DNA of 64,000 nucleotides from WLMZ01 sp043753895 (GCA_043753895.1 JAYUWK010000133.1:9901-73900), one strand, 5' to 3'. Shown: positions 50,549-59,928, numbered from the stretch's first letter. Program-made: numbers and translations. Notes: generated by a model from the sequence alone, not told the origin.

Positions 50549-51544
50549 ATGTCCCTGACCGCGATCCGGCCCGACCTCGTGGCCGCGCAGGCCGAAGCGT
50601 GGCGCCGAGTCACGATGCCCGGTGCGTCGTTGACCGGTGCCGAACGGGCGGCGATCGCACAGTTGGCATTGGCCGCGCTCGACGATCCCGAACCACTTGC
50701 ACCGTGGGTGTTGCCCTCGCAGGCCGGACGCGAGATCCCCGTGTGTGCAGCAGTGTTGTCAGCGGACGTTCGCGATGCGGTGTATCGAATCGCACGTCAT
50801 GCAGCGACCCTGACCGAGGGTTGGTACGACACGCTCATTGCGAGCGGCATCGACCCGTTCGCCTACGTAGAGATGGTTGGCGTGATCGCGGCGGTCGTTG
50901 CGGTCGACGGGTTCTTCCGCGCGTCGGGTCTCGAGCGACCACCATTGCCGAACACCGTTGATGGAGCACCGCACGGCCAACATCCGCAGGTGGAACCTGC
51001 CACGTTGAACTGGGTGCCGGTTGCTGTGCCCGCCGATGCAGTCGCTGCGGTCGTGCAGGGTCTCAGTGCCTCGCCCGAGGAGATGGATACGGTTCGCCTC
51101 CTCGCTGCGGCTCAATACATCCCCTTCGATTCGATGGGCGAACTCGGTTGGAGCCGGGGCACCCTCAGCCGTGGCGAGATGGAACTCGTCGCCGCGCGCC
51201 TGTCTCGGGCGCGCGAGTGTTTCTATTGAACGACGTCTCACGAGATGATGCTCCGTGCGAGCATCCCCGCTGATGAATCCGACACCCGTCGGGCAGTGTT
51301 GGAAGATTTCGTCGCCGCAGTGGTCGGCCACGATCCAGCCAGTGCCGATGCCGCTCGGGCAATGGTCGTGGACCAACTCGGTCCCGATTGGTTGATCGAC
51401 GCATCAGCCGTGGTGGCCAACTTCGAGATGATGACCCGACTGGCAGATGGCACCGGCGCACGTCTGCGCCCAGCGCAGATGGAAGCCACGGTCGCGCTGC
51501 GAGAGCAGTTGGGTGTCGACGCGTTCCCATCCGCCCGTCGGTGA
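50549..51544 (+). CDS. carboxymuconolactone-decarboxylase/peroxidase-type selenoprotein (CFYU), read through in-frame TGA
   Basis: 331 residues if the TGA at 51227-51229 is selenocysteine (U227). It is a long AhpD/CMD-type protein: LTGAERAAIAQLALAA, DAVYRIARHAATLTEGWYDTLI, YVEMVGVIAAVVAVDGFFRA, then the redox site LVAARLSRARECFY-U-TTSHEMMLRA. Cysteine homologues read CFYCTTSH here. The frame stays open for 104 codons after the TGA and encodes a sensible helical C-terminus. A perfect 7-bp hairpin follows the TGA. Probable thiol-dependent peroxidase activity. ATG at 50549 fits the promoter. Convergent with the UnbU-like gene. Confidence 0.8.
51247..51265 (+). promoter_or_regulatory. putative bacterial SECIS hairpin, CGUGC loop
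   Basis: GAUGCUC (51247-51253) pairs perfectly with GAGCAUC (51259-51265) around a 5-nt loop CGUGC. The stem starts 17 nt and the loop 24 nt after the TGA. The loop has G at its second position, as bacterial SECIS loops require; it is less like the fdhF loop than the other two. Confidence 0.6.
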
Positions 51545-51564
51545 AACGCGAGGCTCGCGGCGGG

Positions 51565-53256
51565 TCAGCCGCCGGCGGGCGCCGGCAACTCGGCGACGTT
51601 GAGCCACCGTGCGCCGGTGGCGCGCCGAACCACAAAGGTGGTGGAGAACGGTGACGACACGCGCGATTGCAGGTGCCCTGCCGCGTCGTATGTCTCTTTC
51701 GCAACCGTGCCCCGTGACACTAGGCCCAAGCTCAAGCCATCTTGCTTGCCGAAGGGGATCAACAGGGTCACGTGAACGTTGTCGATCTGGTAGTGCTCGC
51801 TGACGGTCGTGCCGGTGAGTTGGGCCTCGCGCAGCCGAGCTTGCATGGCATCGAGGCGGTCGCCGTGGTCGACGGCGGTGAGGATCGTCGCGTCTTTGCG
51901 CAGCAGGGCCTGGTTCTCGAGCTCGAGGTTCTCGGCCAAGGTGAGCACGATCTGTTGCGCACCTGCACCGGAGATCTCGTGGTTCCAGTCGAGCACTCCC
52001 TGATCGATGGAGAACGTTGGGAACGTTGCCGGGTTGACGTCGTGTGGCACACGCCCGAGGACGGCTTCGGTGTCTGCGGCGAGGGCCCCGCGCGACGGAG
52101 CGCTGAGTGCCAGGATGCCGACGCCAAAAGCGGCAATCACGACGCCGACTACAGCGACGCGGGCGGCGGCGCCCAGCACGCCTCTTTCGCCATCGCGACC
52201 GCTCACCAACGACATCACGAACGGTGCGACGTGGTCACCATCGCTGCCCGGCTCGGGAACCAAACGGTCCAGGATCGGACGGAACGCGCAGACCAGTACG
52301 AGCCCACCGAGGAGGGCGACCTTCGTGCCGAACTCTGTGGTCTGAGGCGCCATCAGCGCCACGGAGACAATCGCAACGAGCAGGCCGAACGCCAATCGCC
52401 CGACCCGACCCGAGGGAACAGTCTTCGGGTCGGTGATCATGAAGAAAAGGAAGATCAGGATCTCCGGTGAGGTGATGATCACCTTCCAGTAGTCGTAGCC
52501 ACACACGGGTGTGAACGCCCAACGCGCGGTGATGCAGTGACCGGAACTGGCGAGAACACCGAGTCCGATCGCGAGCGCCACCCAGAACGTCGCCGCTGAG
52601 GCAAGAAGACGCAGGCGACCGGTGATCAGCGATCCGCCAACCAGGATGACGACGTAGGCCGGGATCATCCATCCGTTGAGCGGCGACCACCAGAAATCGA
52701 GCGGCTCGACGCGCGTGCTGCCGAGCAGCAAGAACGCAAGCACGAGTCCGAGGTTCGATGGATTGAAAAGATGCGATCCCCGGTATTGGATCGTGTACTT
52801 GGTGAGCAGCGAGAACGCGGCAATGCCGGCGAAGACGTACCACGCATGGAATGTCCAGTGGTCGTTCGGGGTGCCGGGCACGCGCAAGATGAGCGCGATG
52901 CCGCTCCCTGTCAGCATTGCGCTGGCTGGCCACACGAACGACTTGGTCTCGCGAAAGCTGATGGCCACGCCGATGATCGCGGTGGTCAAGATTGCAGCCA
53001 GGATCTGTGGGACGCTCACTCGGAAGTGGAGCCCGACCTGTCCGAGCACGTGAATGGTGATGACGACCGAAGCAACATGTAGTCGTGGATCGCGGATCTT
53101 CGGCAAGATCACCGGGTAACTGCGCGCTCCGAGCTTGAGCGTGCGTCGCTTCGCGGCCGCCGCAACGGAAGCGACGTCGTTGCCCGTCGGCAACCCACGA
53201 CCGGGCATCGTGAGCACCGTGGATGCTCGTTGCATAGTGACGACTTGCTCCCCCAT
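51565..53256 (-). CDS. UnbU/RnfD-like membrane protein
   Basis: About 563 residues from the ATG at 53256 (an ATG at 53235 behind GGGGGAG is the alternative). There are about ten hydrophobic helices between residues 60 and 420. SHLFNPSNLGLVLAFLLLG and ITSPEILIFLFFMITDPKT are the RnfD/NqrB-type signatures for covalent flavin and quinone-linked electron transfer. The last 150 residues form a soluble outer domain. It lies 65 bp after an ASPIC/UnbV protein; UnbU-UnbV pairs are known next to enediyne genes, but no polyketide synthase is here. Confidence 0.8.
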   Translation of the reverse strand: MGEQVVTMQRASTVLTMPGRGLPTGNDVASVAAAAKRRTLKLGARSYPVILPKIRDPRLHVASVVITIHVLGQVGLHFRVSVPQILAAILTTAIIGVAISFRETKSFVWPASAMLTGSGIALILRVPGTPNDHWTFHAWYVFAGIAAFSLLTKYTIQYRGSHLFNPSNLGLVLAFLLLGSTRVEPLDFWWSPLNGWMIPAYVVILVGGSLITGRLRLLASAATFWVALAIGLGVLASSGHCITARWAFTPVCGYDYWKVIITSPEILIFLFFMITDPKTVPSGRVGRLAFGLLVAIVSVALMAPQTTEFGTKVALLGGLVLVCAFRPILDRLVPEPGSDGDHVAPFVMSLVSGRDGERGVLGAAARVAVVGVVIAAFGVGILALSAPSRGALAADTEAVLGRVPHDVNPATFPTFSIDQGVLDWNHEISGAGAQQIVLTLAENLELENQALLRKDATILTAVDHGDRLDAMQARLREAQLTGTTVSEHYQIDNVHVTLLIPFGKQDGLSLGLVSRGTVAKETYDAAGHLQSRVSSPFSTTFVVRRATGARWLNVAELPAPAGG

Positions 53257-53320
53257 CGACGGTAAGACTAGTGCAGGACTCCCAATCCGATGTGGGCGAG
53301 ATCGACCAATCGATAATGAG

Positions 53321-54994
53321 TCAAGAATTGCTCGTCGGCGACCATACTGCGGGCACTCCGGCACCGCGCGCGAGCGTGACGAACTGGTCGGCCTGCACCG
53401 TCATCCACGGGCCCATTTCGCCGTCAGGCCATTGCACGCGAACCTGAGCCTGTGTGCCCGTGCCGAGACCGGTGTGCAACCAGCCGAGTTCGCCGCTGGC
53501 ATGTCCACCGCCAACGGTGATCTCACGGGAAATGGTGCGGTTGCCGATCTTGATCTCGAGCCTGGCCCCGATCGCATCCACGTTCGGCGCCGCCTGATGC
53601 AACGCAATCGACAGCCAGTGCCCCATCGCCACCGAGTGTTGGGCATCACCGCTGCCGGCGTTGCGCCACAGTTGGATGTTCTGATCGCGGTCCACGACGG
53701 CAAGGTCGAGCAGGCCATCCATGTTGAAGTCCACGACCGCCGCACCGCGCGACTTGGCGTAGCGCACGATCCCTGCGGCCTGCGCGCCCTCTGCGAATGT
53801 GCCATCGGCCTTGCCGATGAGGAGGTTGCTGGGGTCACGCGAAGATGTGTCGACTTGCGCATCGACGTTGCCTTTGGTGACGAACAGATCGATGAAGCCG
53901 TCGTTGTTGACATCTCCGAACTCAGGGTGCCATGCGGTGGAGGGCAGCACGTCGCCGCCGACGAAGGGCCGTTGGGCGGTGACCCCACGTTCCAGCGCGA
54001 TATCGCGATAGGTGGGGTGGGATACGCCGGCATCCAGAGTCTGCAGCTTGTTGTCTCCCTGACTGGTGAGGAATACCTCGGGGAGACCATCGCCAGTGAC
54101 GTCCTGACTGGCGATGCCCATGCCCCAGACCAGCAGTGGGCGCCAGCCATCGGCGTCGGTGTAGAGGCGCGGCGCGGCGTCGGGTGTCATCTGCCAGAGC
54201 TGCTCCTGGCCGTCGGAGTAGTAGTTGCGGTCGTTCGAGACCCGAAGATCGCGATGACCGTTGTGGCCCCAATCGCTGAACAGCATCGACAACGAGCAGT
54301 ACCCCGGCGCAAGCACCGTCGGTGCGGCGTATTCGTTGCCATTCGCGAGAGGACGCACGAGCCGACTGGTGTCGCAGTCGTAGGTGTCAGGCACGAGGTA
54401 GTTCCCGAACGCAAGGGTCGGCAACGTGTTGGTGCCTTCCCATGTGGCGCTGAAACCAACGGTCCATTCCTTGCCACCATCGATCGCGAAGCGCGCGTTC
54501 GCCGCCTCGAAGCGGCAGTCGCCCAATCCGTGCAACACCACGTTCCCGCCACGCCGCAGCACGACCAGATCGCTGATGCCATCACTGTCGATGTCGAGGG
54601 GATACGCCCCGGTGACCGCGGTGAGATCGGTCACCGGCGACACGACTCGCTCGAAGCGCAACGCGCCACCGACGGTGCTGAGGTTGCGGTAGAGCGCTGC
54701 GGATTGTGCGCCGCCCGCGAGAAACACGTCGGGTCGACCGTCGCCGTTGCAGTCGAAGGTGCCCACGCCGCCGCCGACGAAGTAGTCGGAACCTCCGGTG
54801 TAGGCATGGTCGATTCCCGACGTCGGCGCGTCGTCGACAAAGTGGGGCACGTTCTTTACGTCCGCGCCAGTGGAGCCGGCGCTCGAGCATGCGGTGATCG
54901 CACCGGACACCGCCACGATCGCGGCAACGCCGAAGTGGAAACGGCCGCGAGGGGTCACCAAGGGATTTAACCACACCACGAAAGATCGGTGCAT
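53321..54994 (-). CDS. CRTAC1/UnbV-like FG-GAP repeat lipoprotein
   Basis: 557 residues. The signal peptide ends in lipobox ITAC at about residue 35. Calcium-binding FG-GAP (VCBS) repeats follow: GTFDCNGDGRPDVFLAGG, YPLDIDSDGISDLVVLRR, EFGDVNNDGFIDLFVT and VDFNMDGLLDLAVVDRD, each with a DxDxDG loop. The C-terminal ASPIC/UnbV domain is VQWPDGEMGPWMTVQADQFVTLARG. A surface beta-propeller partner for the UnbU-like protein in the same operon is likely. Function of the pair is unknown. Confidence 0.88.
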   Translation of the reverse strand: MHRSFVVWLNPLVTPRGRFHFGVAAIVAVSGAITACSSAGSTGADVKNVPHFVDDAPTSGIDHAYTGGSDYFVGGGVGTFDCNGDGRPDVFLAGGAQSAALYRNLSTVGGALRFERVVSPVTDLTAVTGAYPLDIDSDGISDLVVLRRGGNVVLHGLGDCRFEAANARFAIDGGKEWTVGFSATWEGTNTLPTLAFGNYLVPDTYDCDTSRLVRPLANGNEYAAPTVLAPGYCSLSMLFSDWGHNGHRDLRVSNDRNYYSDGQEQLWQMTPDAAPRLYTDADGWRPLLVWGMGIASQDVTGDGLPEVFLTSQGDNKLQTLDAGVSHPTYRDIALERGVTAQRPFVGGDVLPSTAWHPEFGDVNNDGFIDLFVTKGNVDAQVDTSSRDPSNLLIGKADGTFAEGAQAAGIVRYAKSRGAAVVDFNMDGLLDLAVVDRDQNIQLWRNAGSGDAQHSVAMGHWLSIALHQAAPNVDAIGARLEIKIGNRTISREITVGGGHASGELGWLHTGLGTGTQAQVRVQWPDGEMGPWMTVQADQFVTLARGAGVPAVWSPTSNS

Positions 54995-55112
54995 TCGTGC
55001 CGGTCACGGTGCTGCAGGGATTCTCAACGGACCCACGTTGGGGTGTTAACCTCGCGTGACGGGTGCCTTGCTATGAGGTTTCCGAAATATGGAGAGATGG
55101 GGAGGTAGTTAT

Positions 55113-56207
55113 ATGCATACTCGACGTTGGGTAGCATTCGTAGCGGCCACACTTGTAGTGGCCTCGTGTAGCAGCAGTAGCAGCACCAAGACCACAACCG
55201 CTGGTACCACCGGTGGCACGACAGGTGCGTCGGCAGGCGGCTGCACGGTTGGTGTTTCTTGGAACAACTACCAAGAAGAGCGCTGGGCCAAGTGGGACGA
55301 GCCGGCCATCAAGGCAGCCATCGAAGCTGGCGGCGGCAAGTACATCTCGAACGACGCCAAGTCGTCGGCCGAGACGCAGGCCAGCAACATGGAGAACCTC
55401 ATCACCCAGGGTGCAAAGGTGCTCATTGTTCTCGCGCAAGACGGTACGGCCGTGAAGCCCGCCGTCGCCAGCGCCATCGCCGGTGGCGTGCCCGTCATCG
55501 CCTACGACCGCCTCATCGAGGATCCGAAGGCGCTGTACATTACATTCGACAACAAGGGTGTTGGCAAGATGCAGGCCGAGGCGGTATTCGCCAAGGTCCC
55601 CAAGGGCAACTACGTCATCATCAAGGGCAACAAGGCTGACGCCAACGCTGACTTCCTGCGCTCCGGCATGGAAGAAGTCATCGGTGCCGCAGTGAAGAGC
55701 GGCGACATCAAGATTGTCGGCGAGACCTACACCGACAACTGGGATCCTGCCAAGGCCCAGACCGAGATGGAGCAGTTCCTCACCGCCAACAGCAACAAGG
55801 TTGACGCAGTGTTGGCAGAGAACGACGGCATGGCCGGCGGCGCGATCGCCGCGCTCGACGCTCAGACCCTCGCCGGCAAGGTGCCGGTGTCGGGTCAGGA
55901 CGGCGAGCAGGCCGCGCTCAACCGCGTTGCGGTGGGCACGCAGACTGTCGACGTCTGGAAGGACAGCCGTGCACTCGGTACCGCCGCTGGCACTGCAGCC
56001 CTCGCACTGTGCAAGGGCAAAGATGCCGCAGCAGTGCCCGGCGCCAAGCCGTTCACGACGCCTGGCGGTAACAGCCTGGCCACGATCTTGCTCACGCCGA
56101 TCCCCATCACCCAGGCAAACCTGAACGTGGTGCTCGACGCGAAGTGGATCGACAAGGCAGCACTCTGCAAGGGTGCTGACGCCGCGAAGGTGAAGGCCTG
56201 CGCCTAA
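55113..56207 (+). CDS. xylose-type sugar ABC transporter substrate-binding lipoprotein
   Basis: 364 residues from the ATG at 55113, which has GGGGAGG 7 nt upstream. Lipobox VASC near residue 21, a Ser/Thr/Gly linker, then a periplasmic binding protein type 1 fold: GCTVGVSWNNYQEERWAKWDEPAI, GVPVIAYDRLIED, DAVLAENDGMAGGAIAAL and VPVSGQDGEQAALNRV. DRLIED and GQDGE are hallmarks of XylF-like xylose binders. It is followed by a hairpin and then permease and ATPase genes. Confidence 0.9.
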   Translation: MHTRRWVAFVAATLVVASCSSSSSTKTTTAGTTGGTTGASAGGCTVGVSWNNYQEERWAKWDEPAIKAAIEAGGGKYISNDAKSSAETQASNMENLITQGAKVLIVLAQDGTAVKPAVASAIAGGVPVIAYDRLIEDPKALYITFDNKGVGKMQAEAVFAKVPKGNYVIIKGNKADANADFLRSGMEEVIGAAVKSGDIKIVGETYTDNWDPAKAQTEMEQFLTANSNKVDAVLAENDGMAGGAIAALDAQTLAGKVPVSGQDGEQAALNRVAVGTQTVDVWKDSRALGTAAGTAALALCKGKDAAAVPGAKPFTTPGGNSLATILLTPIPITQANLNVVLDAKWIDKAALCKGADAAKVKACA

Positions 56208-56233
56208 GCGCAAGCCTGCAATGCATTGCTTGG

Positions 56234-56266
56234 ATGCCCCCCGCTTGCACCGCAGGCGGGGGGCAT
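56234..56266 (+). terminator. strong GC hairpin between binding-protein and permease genes
   Basis: An 11-bp perfect stem (ATGCCCCCCGC at 56234-56244 with its complement at 56256-56266) and an 11-nt loop lie 27 nt after the binding-protein stop. No T-run follows. It probably attenuates transcription or protects the upstream mRNA, giving more binding protein than permease. Confidence 0.7.
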
Positions 56267-56336
56267 TCACTATCCCGGCACAGCAATACAGTTGCGACGC
56301 ACGTCGCCTGAGAATTCGTATGAGTAGAGGATCCGG

Positions 56337-57698
56337 ATGACGCACGCATCACCCGCCGTCGATAGCGCACAGCCCGACCGACCCAAGCGCTCGTGGCGCG
56401 AGTTTGTCACCTCCAGCGGGATCGACACTCGATTGCTCGGCATGGTCGTGGCCATTGCGGTCATCTGGCTCGCCTTCAACTTCATGTCCGACGGCAAGTT
56501 CATCACCTCACGCAACCTGTGGAACCTATCGGTGCAGACCGTCTCGATCAGCATCATGGCAACCGGCATGGTGCTCATCATCGTCACCCGCAACATCGAT
56601 CTCTCGGTCGGGTCACTGCTCGGTTTCATCGGCTACACGATGGCGTTGGTCCAGACCGATGGCAAGATCTCACTCTTCGGTCTGAACCTCTCGCTCGATG
56701 CGCTCAAAGTGCATCACTGGTACACGTGGATCGTCGCGCTTGCAGTCGGTCTACTGCTCGGTGCCATCGTCGGTGCGCTGCAGGGTTCGCTCGTTTCATA
56801 TGTGGGTGTTCCCGCGTTCATCGTGACCCTCGGCGGATTCTTGGCGTGGCGCGGCATGATCTTTCGCACCGGCGGCAAGAAGGGACAGACCCTCGCGCCG
56901 CTCGACGACACCTTTCGCATTCTGGGTGGTGCGCCCGAGCGATCGCTCGGCCAAACCAAGACCTGGATCGTGGCGATCCTGGTGTGCGTCGGCCTGGTGG
57001 TGTCGATCATGATGGCCCGCAAACGACGGGGGCGCCACGGCCTCACCGTTCGATCGATGGCCGTCGATGTCGGCTTTGCGGTCGGCGGAAGCGCCGCAGT
57101 GCTGCTCGGCGTGTGGCTGATCGCCATCCGTTACGAATCGCCAGACACTGGTCAGTCCGTCGGCCTCGCCTACCCGGTGCTCATCCTGATCGGCGTCACA
57201 CTGCTGATGGCCTACCTCGCGCGCCGACGCCGCTTCGGTCGGTACGTGTACGCATACGGTGGCAACCCGGAAGCGGCCGAGCTCGGCGGCATCAACACGC
57301 GTCGAACGATCATGTACACCTACGTCGTGATGGGCATGTTGTGCGCCGTGAGCGCTGCGATTCAGACCGCTCGTCTCAACTCGGCCACGACCAACCTGGG
57401 TATCCAGAACGAACTCGACGTGATCGCCGCAGCAGTCATCGGCGGCACTTCGTTCTCCGGTGGCATCGGCACTATTCCGGGTGCGGTCCTCGGTGCGGTG
57501 GTCATGCAGTCGCTGCGTTCGGGCATGTCGCTGCTCAATATCGATTCGCCCACGCAGGACATCGTCGTCGCAGTGGTACTGGTGACAGCGGTGGCCATCG
57601 ACGCCTTGGTGCGCCAGCGGCGTCGCCCCGCGGTGTTGAGCGCACTCGGCATCGGCGCTGCCGTGGCCGCCGTCGTCATCCAGACCGGTCGCCCGTGA
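56337..57698 (+). CDS. xylose-type sugar ABC transporter permease
   Basis: 453 residues with about ten membrane helices. TGMVLIIVTRNIDLSVGSLLGF (about 75-96) and the cytoplasmic loop YGGNPEAAELGGINTRR (about 305-321) are characteristic of the RbsC/XylH family. ELDVIAAAVIGGTSFSGGIGT also fits. It is somewhat longer than RbsC, as XylH-like proteins are. It imports sugar with the binding protein and ATPase of the operon. Confidence 0.92.
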   Translation: MTHASPAVDSAQPDRPKRSWREFVTSSGIDTRLLGMVVAIAVIWLAFNFMSDGKFITSRNLWNLSVQTVSISIMATGMVLIIVTRNIDLSVGSLLGFIGYTMALVQTDGKISLFGLNLSLDALKVHHWYTWIVALAVGLLLGAIVGALQGSLVSYVGVPAFIVTLGGFLAWRGMIFRTGGKKGQTLAPLDDTFRILGGAPERSLGQTKTWIVAILVCVGLVVSIMMARKRRGRHGLTVRSMAVDVGFAVGGSAAVLLGVWLIAIRYESPDTGQSVGLAYPVLILIGVTLLMAYLARRRRFGRYVYAYGGNPEAAELGGINTRRTIMYTYVVMGMLCAVSAAIQTARLNSATTNLGIQNELDVIAAAVIGGTSFSGGIGTIPGAVLGAVVMQSLRSGMSLLNIDSPTQDIVVAVVLVTAVAIDALVRQRRRPAVLSALGIGAAVAAVVIQTGRP

Positions 57699-57718
57699 GC
57701 GAGACAGGAGCCATCGAC

Positions 57719-58549
57719 ATGACCGACACCAATTCCACGGCAACAAACGCCACAACCGAAGCGGCGCCGCCGTTGTGCGAATTCCGCGATATCGAAGTGT
57801 CCTTTGGTGGTTTGCATGCTGTCGCCGGAGTCAGCATCAACCTGAACGCTGGCGAGGTTGTCGCGGTGGTCGGGGGTAACGGTGCCGGCAAGTCGACGCT
57901 GATGCACACACTGTCGGGTGCACATCCGGCCGATGCCGGCGAGATCCGCATCAATGGCGAGCGCGTCGTCATCCACAACCCGCGCGACGCGCGCGCCTAC
58001 GGCGTGGAGGTCATCTACCAAAAGCTCGCATTGGCCGACAATATGGACGCGGCCGCGAATGTGTTTCTTGGTCGCGAACTCCTCACTCGGTCCGGGTCGC
58101 TCGACGACGAGGCGATGGACTCCGCCACGCAGACGGTGATGCAGCGGCTCAACCCGCGCTTCAAGAACTTGAAGACGCCAGTGCAGTCATTGTCGGGTGG
58201 CCAGCGTCAGTCGGTCGCGATTGCGCGCGCCGTGCATTTCAACGCACGCATCCTGATCATGGACGAACCCACTGCCGCGCTCGGCCCGGCAGAGACCGCC
58301 CAGGTGCGCGAGCTCATCACGCAACTCAAGGCGGAGGGCATCGGCATCTTCTTGATCAGTCACGACATTCACGACGTGTTCGATCTTGCGGATCGGATCT
58401 GTGTGATGTTGCAGGGCAAGCTGGTCGGCACGGTGAACAAGGGCGAGGTCACCAAGGACGAAGTGTTGGCGATGATCATCGCCGGCAAGCAGCCCGGCGA
58501 GGCCACGCTCGAAGACATCGCTGCGATGCACGGCGGGGCGACGCACTGA
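57719..58549 (+). CDS. sugar ABC transporter ATPase, single-domain
   Basis: 276 residues from the ATG at 57719, preceded by AGGAG; a GTG at 57695 overlapping the permease stop is in frame. Walker A GGNGAGKST, signature LSGGQRQSVAIARAV, Walker B ILIMDEPTAALG and the SHDIHD histidine. There is one ATPase domain rather than the two of XylG/RbsA, as in FrcA-type systems. In the Q-loop region the sequence is VIYQKLALADNMD, as in sugar-specific members. Confidence 0.92.
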   Translation: MTDTNSTATNATTEAAPPLCEFRDIEVSFGGLHAVAGVSINLNAGEVVAVVGGNGAGKSTLMHTLSGAHPADAGEIRINGERVVIHNPRDARAYGVEVIYQKLALADNMDAAANVFLGRELLTRSGSLDDEAMDSATQTVMQRLNPRFKNLKTPVQSLSGGQRQSVAIARAVHFNARILIMDEPTAALGPAETAQVRELITQLKAEGIGIFLISHDIHDVFDLADRICVMLQGKLVGTVNKGEVTKDEVLAMIIAGKQPGEATLEDIAAMHGGATH

Positions 58550-58578
58550 CGGTCGTTAAGGCGTCGCTTCGACTGCCG

Positions 58579-59727
58579 TCAGCGAACGCCGAGGAGTAGC
58601 TCGGTCACGAGTTGATCGAGGCGTTCGTGGCCGTAGCCCTGGTCGGCCAACGCGACTTCGTCGAACGATGCCGAACGCACCGTCGCGAGCGGGCCGGTGG
58701 GCTGGGCCAGCTGATCGGCCTTGGCCACGAGCAGTGCCTCTTGGATCTCCGCGTCGTCGCGCATGCGCTCGGCCTTATCCTTCAAGATGAGATAGGTGCG
58801 CATGCAACCTTTCGCGAAATCCCACACGCCCTCGCGGTTCTCGGTGCGGTATGCGTGGGCATCGAAGTGGCGCATACCTGCCCAGCCTGAATCCTCGAGC
58901 AGGCGAACGAGATAGAACGCATCGCGTATTCCCTCAGAACCGAAGCGAAAGTCTTGGTCGAACTTGCCGATGCGCTGCGCGTTGAGATCGATGTGGAACA
59001 ACTTGCCGTGCCACAGCGTCTGCGCCACACCGTGGGTGAAGTTGAGCCCGCTCATCGTCTCGTGCGCAAACTCGGGGTTCAGACCCACCATCTCGGGCGA
59101 GGCCAACTCGCCGATGAACGCCAACGCGTGCCCCACCGTGGGTAGCAAGATGTCGCCACGTGGTTCGTTGGGCTTGGGTTCGAGCGCGATGCGCATCGGA
59201 TAGCCGCGCTCGCGGATGTATTCGCAACACAGATCGACGGCCTCTTTGTAGCGGTCGAGCGCGTGGCGCACGTCCTTGGCCGCATCGGCTTCCACGCCCT
59301 CGCGACCGCCCCACATCACGAACACCTCGGCACCCAGTTCGGCACCGAGGTCGATTGCGTCGAGGGTCTTGCGCACGGCGAAGCGGCGTACGTTCTGATC
59401 GTTCGCAGTGAACGCACCTTCCTTGAACACCGGCAACGAGAACAGGTTGGTCGTGGCCATCGGCACCTTCATGCCGGTCTCGTCAAGCGCGGCACGGAAG
59501 CCAGCGACGATGGCATCACGCTCGGCCGCGGTGGAGCCATGCGGCACGAGATCGTTGTCGTGCAGGTTCACGCCGTATGCGCCCAACTCGGCGAGGCGGT
59601 GCACCGATTCGGTCGGTGGCAGCGGTGGGCGGACCTCGTGGCCGAAGGGATCGCGTCCCTGATTACCGACTGTCCAGAGACCGAAGGTGAACTTGTGCTC
59701 GGGACGTGGCACGAATTGGTCGGACAT
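58579..59727 (-). CDS. xylA: xylose isomerase
   Basis: 382 residues, the size of class I (Streptomyces-type) enzymes. KFTFGLWTVGNQGRDPFG, the active-site LHDND (His), VFVMWGGREGVE, EPKPNEPRGDILLPT and FHIDLNAQ plus RHFDAHAYRT carry the two metal sites and catalytic residues. It converts D-xylose to D-xylulose. ATG at 59727 has GGAGG upstream. It converges with the sugar ABC operon, whose binding protein looks XylF-like, so the whole forms a xylose utilisation locus; no xylulokinase is present, though a ROK kinase is far away at 1.8 kb. Confidence 0.93.
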   Translation of the reverse strand: MSDQFVPRPEHKFTFGLWTVGNQGRDPFGHEVRPPLPPTESVHRLAELGAYGVNLHDNDLVPHGSTAAERDAIVAGFRAALDETGMKVPMATTNLFSLPVFKEGAFTANDQNVRRFAVRKTLDAIDLGAELGAEVFVMWGGREGVEADAAKDVRHALDRYKEAVDLCCEYIRERGYPMRIALEPKPNEPRGDILLPTVGHALAFIGELASPEMVGLNPEFAHETMSGLNFTHGVAQTLWHGKLFHIDLNAQRIGKFDQDFRFGSEGIRDAFYLVRLLEDSGWAGMRHFDAHAYRTENREGVWDFAKGCMRTYLILKDKAERMRDDAEIQEALLVAKADQLAQPTGPLATVRSASFDEVALADQGYGHERLDQLVTELLLGVR

Positions 59728-59869
59728 GATGGCCTCCAAGGTCAGATTGGTCGGGCGTTCGGTCGGAGCGGACGCTCGTAACGGCCGGTGGGCCTTCGTC
59801 GCGAGAACCTAGCATTCGCGTCGCATGACGAGCCCAGTCACTGCTTTGGACGTCGTTCGCAGTCCATTC

Positions 59870-59898
59870 TTGACATCGCTATTGCGATGCTTAACTAT
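59870..59898 (+). promoter_or_regulatory. putative promoter TTGACA-17-AACTAT
   Basis: TTGACA (59870-59875) with AACTAT (59893-59898), or TAACTA one base earlier. It lies 31 nt before the ATG at 59929, leaving room for the GAGGAG ribosome site. Confidence 0.5.
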
Positions 59899-59928
59899 GC
59901 TCGCGTCATCCAACTTGAGGAGATCATC

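Noticed and set aside
53135..54970. 611-codon open frame on the plus strand
   Set aside because: Antisense shadow of the FG-GAP/UnbV gene; low-complexity composition.
56393..57718. Long open extension upstream of the sugar ABC ATPase
   Set aside because: It overlaps the permease gene in another frame, has no domain, and the ATPase has a good ribosome site before 57719.
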